Positions 51,659 through 58,986 of a stretch of 64,000 nucleotides of DNA are shown one piece after another. The position numbers and the translations under genes were made by a program. Position 1 is the first letter of the stretch. Each line of letters begins with the position of its first letter. A model generated the notes under the pieces. That model searched no databases, was not told the origin of the DNA, and saw nothing but the letters and a program-made list of their open reading frames with translations. The DNA comes from Desulfobacteraceae bacterium Eth-SRB1 (GTDB lineage Bacteria > Desulfobacterota > Desulfobacteria > Desulfobacterales > ETH-SRB1): positions 377,127 through 441,126 of the forward strand of contig RPGP01000040.1 in the NCBI GenBank assembly GCA_004193555.1. The letters run 5' to 3'.

Positions 51659-51731
51659 GTGCCTGAACGAAAAGTCACTTATTCAGTTTTGTTGGGTTTT
51701 GCTTCAAAAATCGGACTTTTCGTTCAGAGAC
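51659..51731. mobile_element. MITE-like palindromic element, copy 1 (73 bp)
   Basis: Ends GTGCCTGAACGAAAAGTC and GACTTTTCGTTCAGAGAC form an 18-bp imperfect terminal inverted repeat. TAAATA flanks both sides (51653-51658, 51732-51737), a plausible target duplication. Its last base is part of the stop codon of the following minus-strand gene. Copy 2 is at 61806-61928. Confidence 0.7.
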
Positions 51732-52501
51732 TAAATAACCGGCTTAATACTGACAGCTCTTTTCCACGGAGGAACAAGTTGCCGTTCTATCTGTAAAACC
51801 GGGCAATGAAAACGTGTTGTATCTATATCCGGCATTAATGCCGCTGCAACAGTAACAAATCTTAAAGGCAGCCGGCTTTCCTTTGACAACTGTTTGACAA
51901 AATCATATCCATTGTAAATATCTTCCACGCTCGTTTCATCTATCAGGTTTGCGTTGCCTATGATGCCGTTAATAGTCATCTTTGAAGCCTTTTCGATCTC
52001 ACTGCGCATTTTCAAACACCCTTTAACCGTATCGGTAAAAGGTCTAAAGGGGTTTACAACCTGAATCATATTATATTTTTTCCCTCCCAATGAATCGGCA
52101 AGCGCGGCAAGAACATTAACACCAACGTCATCGCCGCCGGCGTCAAGCAGTGTCAACCCGCACGGTTGTCGTATCATGCCTGATATAACAGGGCTCAGGA
52201 TGGGAAGATCGGCCTGCAAATATTTTTCAGGAGGTACAATAACATCGATTCCCAGCTCAGAAAGCAGGCCTTTTACCTCTCGGGTTCTAAAATACGGATT
52301 AACCAGATCTAAATCCGCTATACATACATCTATACCTGAACGCTTTTTGTTCACGGCAAGATTTATGGACACTTCGGTCTTTCCGCTGCCGTAGTTTCCT
52401 GCAATTATTACGATTCCATCAAGATCAATTTCCACTGGTTTTAATCCGATATGGAGGTATTTAAAAACTTTAATTTTATTTTTAATTTCAAATTGTGTCA
52501 A
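51731..52501 (-). CDS. P-loop ATPase, MinD/Mrp-like, linked to kor operon
   Basis: 256 residues. The N-terminus has a deviant Walker A, AGNYGSGKTEVSINLA (about 33-48), and ADLDLVNPYFRTREV (about 63-77) resembles the switch region of SIMIBI ATPases. LLDAGGDDVGVNVLAALAD (about 125) carries the DxGG-type Walker B. It does not show a metal-binding CxxC, so it differs from ApbC/Mrp carriers. It is next to korDABC on the same strand, separated by a MITE; a role in maturation or membrane-linked regulation of that complex is a guess. Confidence 0.65.
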   Translation of the reverse strand: MTQFEIKNKIKVFKYLHIGLKPVEIDLDGIVIIAGNYGSGKTEVSINLAVNKKRSGIDVCIADLDLVNPYFRTREVKGLLSELGIDVIVPPEKYLQADLPILSPVISGMIRQPCGLTLLDAGGDDVGVNVLAALADSLGGKKYNMIQVVNPFRPFTDTVKGCLKMRSEIEKASKMTINGIIGNANLIDETSVEDIYNGYDFVKQLSKESRLPLRFVTVAAALMPDIDTTRFHCPVLQIERQLVPPWKRAVSIKPVI

Positions 52502-52631
52502 GATATTTCATGCAGGTTTCCAAAACGCCTCCTAGAAAGGCCGCAAATAAAAACAAGGCGTTTTGTTTACATCAAGGAACCAGCTAAGTGAGGAGTTGTC
52601 TGATTAACCAGATAACCGTGTTGTGAAGTTA

Positions 52632-52790
52632 GGGTTCGGCAAAAAATAAGTTCGCAATTTCAGATGTTGAGGCGCTTGGCTGACAAGGCGCGAAAACGCA
52701 TGAATATCAAGCATATTCAGAATTTTCGCAACGCAGTCAGGCGGGATGCATCGGCGACTGAAATGTGAAGTTATTTTTTGTGCGAGCCCT
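52632..52790. repeat. 160-bp palindromic element
   Basis: Outer arms GGGTTCGGCAAAAAATAAGT (52632-52651) versus ACTTATTTTTTG-like ATTTTTTGTGCGAGCCC (about 52772-52790) with a TTTCAG/CTGAAA pair; inner arms GGCTGACAAGGCGCGAAAAC versus TTTTCGCAACGCAGTCAGGC around a GCATGAATATCAAGCATATT centre. No gene is seen in 52502-52823. Confidence 0.7.
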
Positions 52791-52823
52791 TAGGGCGAAA
52801 AAAGGTAAAGGTGACAGCTTGGG

Positions 52824-53480
52824 TTAATGCTCTCGATGCCGAATAATTTCACCCTCAATTAAATAAATAACCTCTTCGGCAATATTGGTGGCATGGTCTG
52901 CTATCCGCTCAAGGTGGCGGGAAACCAGGAGCAGGTTGATCAGATAACTCACACGATCCGGGTGCTTGCCAATAGCGTGTTTGACCACATCATAGGCTTC
53001 ATTCAGCATATTATCCACCTCATCGTCCAAGGCGCAAACACGCAAAGCAAGGTCCACGTCCACGTTCACAAGGGCATCCAGGCTCTTCTTGAGCATGGTT
53101 TCGCTCTTTTCCGCCATCAGAGAATGATTGAAAGGGATATCAAGCATTTGCCGTTTGGCAATAATCTGTACACGTTCTGCGATGTTCACCGCCTCATCCC
53201 CAATTCTTTCCAGATCGTTGTTGATCTTGATTACAGCTATGAGAAACCTGAGGTCTACGGCAACGGGCTGATGCAGAGCCAGAATTTTCAGGCATTCTTC
53301 TTCCACCTCTACTTCAAGCTCATCTATCTCGTAGTCACTCTTGATAATTTTCTCCGCAAGATTCGCATCTCTTAATTCGACAGCCCTGGTAGCCATGCGG
53401 ACACGCTCTTCTACCATAGCGCCAAGAGAAAGGACCATTTTTTTTATTTTATCAAGTTCTCTTTGAAAATGTATTGTCAT
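52824..53480 (-). CDS. phoU: phosphate signalling protein PhoU
   Basis: 218 residues from ATG 53480 (MTIHFQRELDKI), with GGAG eight bases upstream. Two three-helix PhoU repeats are seen; each has the acidic ExxxD-type metal motif (IKINNDLERIGDEAVNIAE and LLLVSRHLERIADHATNIAE). It links the Pst transporter to PhoR and dampens the Pho response when phosphate is sufficient. Last gene of pstSCAB-phoU. Confidence 0.95.
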   Translation of the reverse strand: MTIHFQRELDKIKKMVLSLGAMVEERVRMATRAVELRDANLAEKIIKSDYEIDELEVEVEEECLKILALHQPVAVDLRFLIAVIKINNDLERIGDEAVNIAERVQIIAKRQMLDIPFNHSLMAEKSETMLKKSLDALVNVDVDLALRVCALDDEVDNMLNEAYDVVKHAIGKHPDRVSYLINLLLVSRHLERIADHATNIAEEVIYLIEGEIIRHREH

Positions 53481-53493
53481 GATAATTTCTCCA

Positions 53494-54255
53494 TTATCCA
53501 AACCTGCCGGTGATGTAGTCTTCTGTCTGCTTAAGTTTGGGCCTCGTGAAAATGGTATCCGTCACATCGGTTTCAATGAGTTTCCCCAAGTAGAAAAAGG
53601 CAGTGATGTCTGAAACCCTGGCAGCCTGCTGCATATTATGTGTAACTATAATAATTGTGTATGTTTTTTTTAGCTCGTGAATTAATTCTTCGATCTTCTG
53701 GGTGGCGATGGGGTCAAGAGCTGAACATGGTTCATCCATAAGGAGAACATCGGGTTCCACAGCCATGGCCCGGGCTATGCATAGCCGCTGCTGCTGCCCT
53801 CCTGACAGCCCAAGGGCCGATTCATGGATTCTATCTTTTACTTCATCCCACAGGGCAGCGGCCTTAAGGCTTGTTTCCACATGTTGAGTAATATAAGCTT
53901 TGTCTTTAATACCGTTAACGCGCATGCCGTATGCAACATTTTCAAAAACGCTTTTTGGAAAAGGATTGGGTTTTTGAAACACCATGCCTATTCGACGACG
54001 AAGTGAAACAACATCCACACTTGGATCGTAAATATTTTGATCACCCAGGAAGATGCCTCCCTCGACGCGGCTGTAAGAGATCAGGTCGTTCATCCGGTTC
54101 AGGCAGCGCAGCAGGGTGCTTTTTCCACACCCGGACGGACCGATAAAAGCTGTTACCTCATGGGCGTAAATATCCAGCGAAATATCTGTCAGTGCCTTAA
54201 AATCTCTGTAAAAAAAATCTAACTCTTTTATAGCAATTTTTAATGTTTTTTCCAT
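53494..54255 (-). CDS. pstB: phosphate ABC transporter ATP-binding protein
   Basis: 253 residues from ATG 54255; a TTG two codons earlier is possible. Walker A is [12 protein letters not shown] (about 36-47), the signature [17 protein letters not shown] (about 145-161) and Walker [15 protein letters not shown] (about 167-180) are all present, along with the PstB-typical [11 protein letters not shown]. Confidence 0.97.
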   Translation of the reverse strand: MEKTLKIAIKELDFFYRDFKALTDISLDIYAHEVTAFIGPSGCGKSTLLRCLNRMNDLISYSRVEGGIFLGDQNIYDPSVDVVSLRRRIGMVFQKPNPFPKSVFENVAYGMRVNGIKDKAYITQHVETSLKAAALWDEVKDRIHESALGLSGGQQQRLCIARAMAVEPDVLLMDEPCSALDPIATQKIEELIHELKKTYTIIIVTHNMQQAARVSDITAFFYLGKLIETDVTDTIFTRPKLKQTEDYITGRFG

Positions 54256-54267
54256 AGTCAATCCGAA

Positions 54268-55140
54268 TCAACGCTGCTTTTGTAATCGCGCCCTGTAAAT
54301 TATTGCCATAAGGTTCAACCCCAGAACAAGGGCGATAAGTACAAGGGATGTGCCGTACTGGAGGTGACGTGTTGCCTCGATTTCCGTGCCTGCGGTTGCC
54401 AAAACATAAATATGATAAGGAAGCGCCATGACTTCATCAAAAACAGATGACGGCAGAGAGGGTGTAAAAAAAGCTGCCGCGGTAAACATAATAGGCGCTG
54501 TTTCTCCTGCTGCCCTGCTGAGTCCTAAAATTCCTCCTGTAAGGATGCCGGGCAGGGCAGCGGGCAGGACTACCCGGTAAATAGTCTGCCATTTTGTGGC
54601 GCCAAGTCCGAGAGATGCTTCCCTGTAAGTATCCGGAACAGATCGCAGGGCTTCTTCGGTAGCTCCTATGATAACGGGGAGTGTAAGAACGCCTAAAGTA
54701 AGGGCGCCTGCAAGAATACTTACGCCCATTTTAAGATAAACCACAAAAAATGCCAGGCCAAAAAGACCAAACACAATTGAAGGCACACCTGCCAGGTTGT
54801 TGATCCCAAGACGGATTATTCGCAATATCCGGCCTTGAAAGGCATACTCGTTAAGATAAATCGCTGAAGCAACGCCGATGGGGATAGCCACAATAATAGC
54901 GCCCAGGCTTAAGCAAACAGTTCCGACAATACAGGGCAAAATTCCCCCTTTTGTCATGGAATCCATTGGCGGTTGTGTAAGAAATGTCCAGGTAATGGCT
55001 CTCCATCCTCTTGCCACTAAAAAATAGAATATGGTAAGCAGTGCAATGCCGTTAATGGCAGCAGACATCCTGAAAAAACCAAACATGATATACTGTAATA
55101 ATTTACGCCGGCCCTGAATGCTGTTTGAATTTTTAAACAT
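54268..55140 (-). CDS. pstA: phosphate ABC transporter permease PstA
   Basis: 290 residues from ATG 55140, preceded by AGGAAATCCC; a longer in-frame extension overlapping pstC is rejected. Six membrane helices; the EAA-like coupling loop is YREASLGLGATKWQTIYRVV, and LSRAAGETAPIMFTAAAF is a PstA signature. Confidence 0.95.
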   Translation of the reverse strand: MFKNSNSIQGRRKLLQYIMFGFFRMSAAINGIALLTIFYFLVARGWRAITWTFLTQPPMDSMTKGGILPCIVGTVCLSLGAIIVAIPIGVASAIYLNEYAFQGRILRIIRLGINNLAGVPSIVFGLFGLAFFVVYLKMGVSILAGALTLGVLTLPVIIGATEEALRSVPDTYREASLGLGATKWQTIYRVVLPAALPGILTGGILGLSRAAGETAPIMFTAAAFFTPSLPSSVFDEVMALPYHIYVLATAGTEIEATRHLQYGTSLVLIALVLGLNLMAIIYRARLQKQR

Positions 55141-55153
55141 AAAGGGATTTCCT

Positions 55154-56065
55154 TTACAGGGTTGATGCGCCAACCTGTTTATATTTATGAGAGATATGAT
55201 CCGCTGCCAGGTTAAAAAGCAGCGTGAAGAGAAACAAAACAACTGCCGTTGCAAACAGGGCATGGTAATGATCTCCCCTGAAAGGGGCCTCCGCCATTTC
55301 TGCGGCTATGCTTGCGGGCATGGGCCTGACCGGATCAAACAGTGATATGGGGACAATAGCCGCGCCTCCTGCAACCATGAGCACTACCATGGTTTCTCCG
55401 ATTGCTCTGGACATACCCAGAATAATTGCAGTTATGATGCCGGAGAGGGATGCCGGCAGGATAACCCGGGCTATGGTTTCCCATTTGGTGGCGCCGAGAG
55501 CCAGTGAAGCCTCTTTAAGCTCTGTGGGCACGCTGAAGATGGCATCTTCCGAGAGGCTGCAAATAGTCGGAATAGACATGAAAGCCAGCATTAATGATGC
55601 ATTAAAAAGATTCAGGCCAGTGTCAATGTCAAAGACCTCTTGAAGAAATGGAGCTATAATTACCATTCCGAAAAAGCCTATTACCACAGATGGGAGCGCT
55701 GCCATAAGTTCCACAACCGGTTTGACCCATTGCCGCACACCGGCAGTGGCGGTTTCTGCAAGATAAAGGGCTGTCAGCACTCCCAATGGAATGGAAATTA
55801 CGGAAGACACGCCTGTTACGCACAGGGAGCCGACAATCAGTGGAAAGATTCCGAAATCCGGGGGCTCATCAGTCGGGTACCAGTATTTCCCGAAAACAAA
55901 ATCCATAACGGAAACCTCTTTAAAAATAGGAAGACCCTCCATAAATAAAAAAATCGTAATTAATGCAAGGGTTGCTATTGAAGCCAGCGAAATACAGAAA
56001 AATGTGATCCGGATGATCTTTTCAGTTCTGTATCTGCTTTTTCCGCTATGACTGGTTTTTACCAC
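55154..56065 (-). CDS. pstC: phosphate ABC transporter permease PstC
   Basis: 303 residues, GTG start. FGKYWYPTDEPPDFGIFPLI (about 42-61) is typical of PstC. The coupling loop is LKEASLALGATKWETIARVI, and MSRAIGETMVVLMVAGG follows. Thirteen bases separate it from pstA. 56066-56223, between it and pstS, is filled by TTCAGGG heptamers and a TTCGATGTTGGACGTTCGAT array. Confidence 0.95.
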   Translation of the reverse strand: MVKTSHSGKSRYRTEKIIRITFFCISLASIATLALITIFLFMEGLPIFKEVSVMDFVFGKYWYPTDEPPDFGIFPLIVGSLCVTGVSSVISIPLGVLTALYLAETATAGVRQWVKPVVELMAALPSVVIGFFGMVIIAPFLQEVFDIDTGLNLFNASLMLAFMSIPTICSLSEDAIFSVPTELKEASLALGATKWETIARVILPASLSGIITAIILGMSRAIGETMVVLMVAGGAAIVPISLFDPVRPMPASIAAEMAEAPFRGDHYHALFATAVVLFLFTLLFNLAADHISHKYKQVGASTL

Positions 56066-56077
56066 GCTTTTTCCTTG

Positions 56078-56215
56078 TTCAGGGTTCAGGGTTCAGGGGT
56101 AAAGTGACTAAAGTTATGGAGTCGCTCCGCTCCGTTTGTTTCAAATTGAAGAGCGAAGCGACATCATTATTCAAAATTCGATGTTGGACGTTCGATGTTG
56201 GATGTTCATCCCTTA
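56078..56215. repeat. heptamer arrays between pstS and pstC
   Basis: Three TTCAGGG units at 56078-56098 and a composite GAGCGAAGCGACATCATTAT plus CGATGTTGGACG-type array up to about 56210. Confidence 0.8.
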
Positions 56216-56223
56216 CTTTCCTT

Positions 56224-57042
56224 TTAATATAAAGGCACATATCCTGCTTCGGATACATATTTTTGACCTTTTTCAGGATGCACAATAAAGTTGATGAAAT
56301 TAAGGGTATCTCCCTTTGGCCATCCCTGGGTGAACATATAGAGCGGTCTGCTGATGGGGTATGTCCCATTCAGAGTTGTTTCTGCCGACCCCTCGAGATT
56401 GTTGACCCTTAAAGCCTTGATGGAACCGGTCATATAGCCGAGACCGATGTAGCCGATGGCATTTTTATTATTTGCAACAGCCTGGACAATAGCTCCGTTG
56501 GAAGCCTGGAGAAGCGCCCTGGGGAAAACCCTTTCTTTTTTCATGACTTTCTTATACCAGACCTCGTATGTCCCGGAAGAGGTGTCACGGGAGATGACAA
56601 CAACCGGTCTGTCAGGTCCGCCAATCTTTTTCCAGTTCCTGATTTTACCCATATAGATGTCTTTAAGCTGAGCCATGGTGAGATTCGTTATATTATTGCC
56701 TGGATGCACCACAGGCACAATACAGTCATAAGCCACTGCAAAAGGAACCGGATATCTTCCGTTTTCAACAGCCAGCTTTACTTCCTTTGTTTTGATGAAG
56801 CGGGAGCTGTCAGCAATATCGGTAGATCCATCGATGAGCGCCTTTATTCCGTTGCCTGATCCGCCTCCTGAAATAGATATCTTTACATCAGGGTTGTCCT
56901 TCATATAGATTTCGGCAACCTTTTGGGCGATGGGCAACACAGTTGTTGAACCTTTAATTACTATGTTTCCGGCAAAAACCAAATTAGCCGTAAAACAAAC
57001 GGTCAGAGCGATTACTGATATTAAAAGAGTTCGTAACTTCAT
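56224..57042 (-). CDS. pstS: phosphate ABC transporter substrate-binding protein PstS
   Basis: 272 residues. A signal peptide (LLISVIALTVCFTANLVFAG) precedes the mature protein. IKGSTTVLPIAQKVAEIY (about 28-45), SISGGGSGNGIKALIDGSTD (about 56-75) and VISRDTSSGTYEVWYKKV (about 148-165) build the phosphate site. It is the first gene of pstSCAB-phoU and is preceded by a strong Pho-box array. Confidence 0.96.
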   Translation of the reverse strand: MKLRTLLISVIALTVCFTANLVFAGNIVIKGSTTVLPIAQKVAEIYMKDNPDVKISISGGGSGNGIKALIDGSTDIADSSRFIKTKEVKLAVENGRYPVPFAVAYDCIVPVVHPGNNITNLTMAQLKDIYMGKIRNWKKIGGPDRPVVVISRDTSSGTYEVWYKKVMKKERVFPRALLQASNGAIVQAVANNKNAIGYIGLGYMTGSIKALRVNNLEGSAETTLNGTYPISRPLYMFTQGWPKGDTLNFINFIVHPEKGQKYVSEAGYVPLY

Positions 57043-57091
57043 TTTTTATTACCTCCATGTTTTATGCGTTAAAAATAAAATACGTCAATAT

Positions 57092-57130
57092 TGTTAGATT
57101 CGTGTTAGAGTTGTATTAATATCAGGTTAA
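57092..57130 (-). promoter_or_regulatory. predicted Pho box, four 11-bp repeats, upstream of pstS
   Basis: Read on the minus strand: TTAACC, TTAATA, CTAACA, CTAACA starting every 11 bp (plus-strand starts 57125, 57114, 57103, 57092), about 50-90 bp before the pstS ATG. It is the best-matching array in the window and is located as expected for PhoB activation. Confidence 0.75.
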
Positions 57131-57296
57131 TGTCCTTTTATAATCACCTCCTTTTTCCATTCTACGCGGTTTATGCTTTGCTGCGTTCTGTTTCGAGTTT
57201 ACTAAAATCTTTGTAAGCGTTCTCAGGTTCAAAAGTTTACAGTGAAGCTTTAAACTCTGAACCAGCGAACGGTTACAAATTTTTATATACCGGGAT

Positions 57297-57324
57297 TATT
57301 AGGCTTTGATTAGAAAAGAATTAG
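57297..57324 (-). promoter_or_regulatory. predicted second Pho box, three 11-bp repeats
   Basis: On the minus strand CTAATT, CTAATC, CTAATA at 11-bp pitch (57319, 57308, 57297). It lies about 260 bp before pstS and could serve a distal promoter. Confidence 0.6.
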
Positions 57325-57564
57325 ATTTAAATGAAATCAAAGCGGTCTCGGCGATCTCCCTTATTCTCGATCCGCCAAATTATAACACCTGTCACACTTC
57401 CATGTCTTAGGGTTCATATTCAGAACTATTCATGAACTGCAACAGCAAGCGAATATAAAAATAGCAAGTTTCAATTGAAGCTTGTATTCATCTCCAGGTT
57501 TGTTGAGTGATCGTAGGTTGTCACGGGAATAGGGTTGCGTGATAAACCGGAAAAGTTAAGTGAA

Positions 57565-57614
57565 CTAATCAAATTCTAACTCATTAGTAATCAAGCTTTA
57601 ATAAGAATTTACGA
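57565..57614 (+). promoter_or_regulatory. predicted Pho box, five 11-bp repeats, divergent direction
   Basis: Plus strand CTAATC 57565, CTAACT 57576, GTAATC 57587, TTAATA 57598, TTACGA 57609, all at exact 11-bp spacing. It points toward the STAS-MBL-alkaline phosphatase run that begins at 57822. Confidence 0.7.
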
Positions 57615-57630
57615 TAAAGGTTCGATCTTA

Positions 57631-57793
57631 AACCTAAATTGAGCGATTTTTTACTCGATCTGCACCGATCTCTTGCGCATCAAGGATTCGCGAAAATCCT
57701 CGACATATCCGCGGGTATGCCTGCGGTTTTCGCAAACCCTTATGCATCAAGATCTCGGCACATATCTTCGCAATAAATCGCTCAACTTAGGTT
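57631..57793. repeat. inverted repeat element between Pho box and STAS gene
   Basis: AACCTAAATTGAGCGATTTT is mirrored by AAATCGCTCAACTTAGGTT; the interior has GATCTCTTGCGCATCAAGG and ATGCATCAAGATCTCGG. It resembles 36095-36172. It would lie in the 5' leader of the STAS gene transcript. Confidence 0.7.
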
Positions 57794-57821
57794 AAAACAA
57801 ACAGAAGAGGACAAACAAGTC

Positions 57822-58178
57822 ATGAAATATCATCTAACAAAGGATAACGATTTTTTTATTATAAAAATCTCAGGTCAAACCAAAAAGAATGAGGCCCTTC
57901 AGGTCAAAAGTATTCTTTCCACTTATATAAAGGAAAGAGGCATAAGAGTAATTATGGATCTTAAAGACCTGGAAAAGTTTGAACCAATCACCCTCATAGG
58001 GGTTTTAAACGGTATGAGAAAGGAAGTTGACCTTTTAGGAGGATGCTTAAAGCTATCTTCCTTGAATCCGGAGATATTAGACTATTTTAAGGAAAATCGC
58101 ATGGATCAGTTCTTTAAAATCTATGAGGATGAAGAAGGCGCAAAAAAAAGTGAATGGAGAGATTATGGCAAAAGATGA
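57822..58178 (+). CDS. STAS-domain protein (anti-sigma factor antagonist-like)
   Basis: 118 residues. GIRVIMDLKDLEKFEPITL (about 40-58) and GVLNGMRKEVDLLGGCLKL (about 60-78) follow the STAS fold. The usual phosphorylatable Ser in DSSGI is replaced in EPITLIG, so phospho-regulation by a partner kinase is uncertain. It overlaps the MBL gene by 14 bp and stands first behind a Pho-box array. Confidence 0.75.
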   Translation: MKYHLTKDNDFFIIKISGQTKKNEALQVKSILSTYIKERGIRVIMDLKDLEKFEPITLIGVLNGMRKEVDLLGGCLKLSSLNPEILDYFKENRMDQFFKIYEDEEGAKKSEWRDYGKR

Positions 58179-58887
58179 TCAAGTTATAGAATTACAGCCT
58201 GATATTTTCCGGCTTAAGGGAGAGGGCTCCAGCAGCCACAGCTACCTGATCAGGGGTGACTATAAAAATGTCCTGATTGATTCAGGAGTGGATAAAAATT
58301 TCTCAAAATTGCAAGAATCCTTACTTACGCTGGGCCTCAAGATCAGGGATATTGATATAGTAATCAATACCCACGAGCACTTTGACCATATTGGGGCAAA
58401 CCGTTATTTCCAGGATTATGCCCTGATTGCAGCGCATCGCTTTGCGGCTACAAAGATTACGGTAGAAGATAGATACGTTACCATGTATAAATCCGGCGAT
58501 CTCAACGAGCCATCCCTGAGAGTTCATCTCTGGCTGGAAAGCAAGAGTCGATTCGACCTGGGCAACTACAGTCTTAATGTTATACATACCCCGGGGCATA
58601 CCTCAGGATCGATATGTATCTATGAACCAGTCCGGAAAATCCTCTTTGCCGGGGATACCGTCTTTGCAGGGGGAACACTTTCTTATATTGGTGAATCAGG
58701 AAGTGTGGGCGATTATATTGATTCCATCAGCCTTCTTGCGACCAGAAAAATAAACGAGCTCTATCCCGGACACGGGAAGATTTCAAAAAATCCGGAAGAG
58801 GATATGCAAAAGGCTATTTTGAATGCCAGGGCGCTTTTGAGGGATGAGGAAAAAGTAGAAATTACCGATTTTCGGGAGGTCCCTTAG
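58165..58887 (+). CDS. MBL-fold metallo-hydrolase
   Basis: 240 residues from ATG 58165, with GGAGA upstream. The zinc motif is NTHEHFDHIGA (about 67-77), then HTPGHTSGS (about 143-151), FAGDTVFAGG and a late YPGHG (about 207). It belongs to the general hydrolase branch (glyoxalase II-like). The substrate is unknown; position in a Pho-type operon suggests a phosphoester or a role in phosphate starvation. Confidence 0.85.
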   Translation: MAKDDQVIELQPDIFRLKGEGSSSHSYLIRGDYKNVLIDSGVDKNFSKLQESLLTLGLKIRDIDIVINTHEHFDHIGANRYFQDYALIAAHRFAATKITVEDRYVTMYKSGDLNEPSLRVHLWLESKSRFDLGNYSLNVIHTPGHTSGSICIYEPVRKILFAGDTVFAGGTLSYIGESGSVGDYIDSISLLATRKINELYPGHGKISKNPEEDMQKAILNARALLRDEEKVEITDFREVP

Positions 58888-58900
58888 CTTATAACGAACG

Positions 58901-58946
58901 CTAAACTGATTGTAATAAATGACCCCGCCGCAAGTGGACGGGGCAT
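58901..58946 (+). promoter_or_regulatory. weak Pho-box pair and GC-rich hairpin before phoA
   Basis: CTAAAC 58901 and GTAATA 58912 are spaced by 11. They are followed by a hairpin, CCCCGCC (58923-58929) with GGACGGGG (58936-58943). The hairpin lacks a downstream T-run, so termination is uncertain. Confidence 0.4.
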
Positions 58947-58986
58947 TAAAAATCACAATAAAAACTTTAATAAAAAGGAGTAAAAG

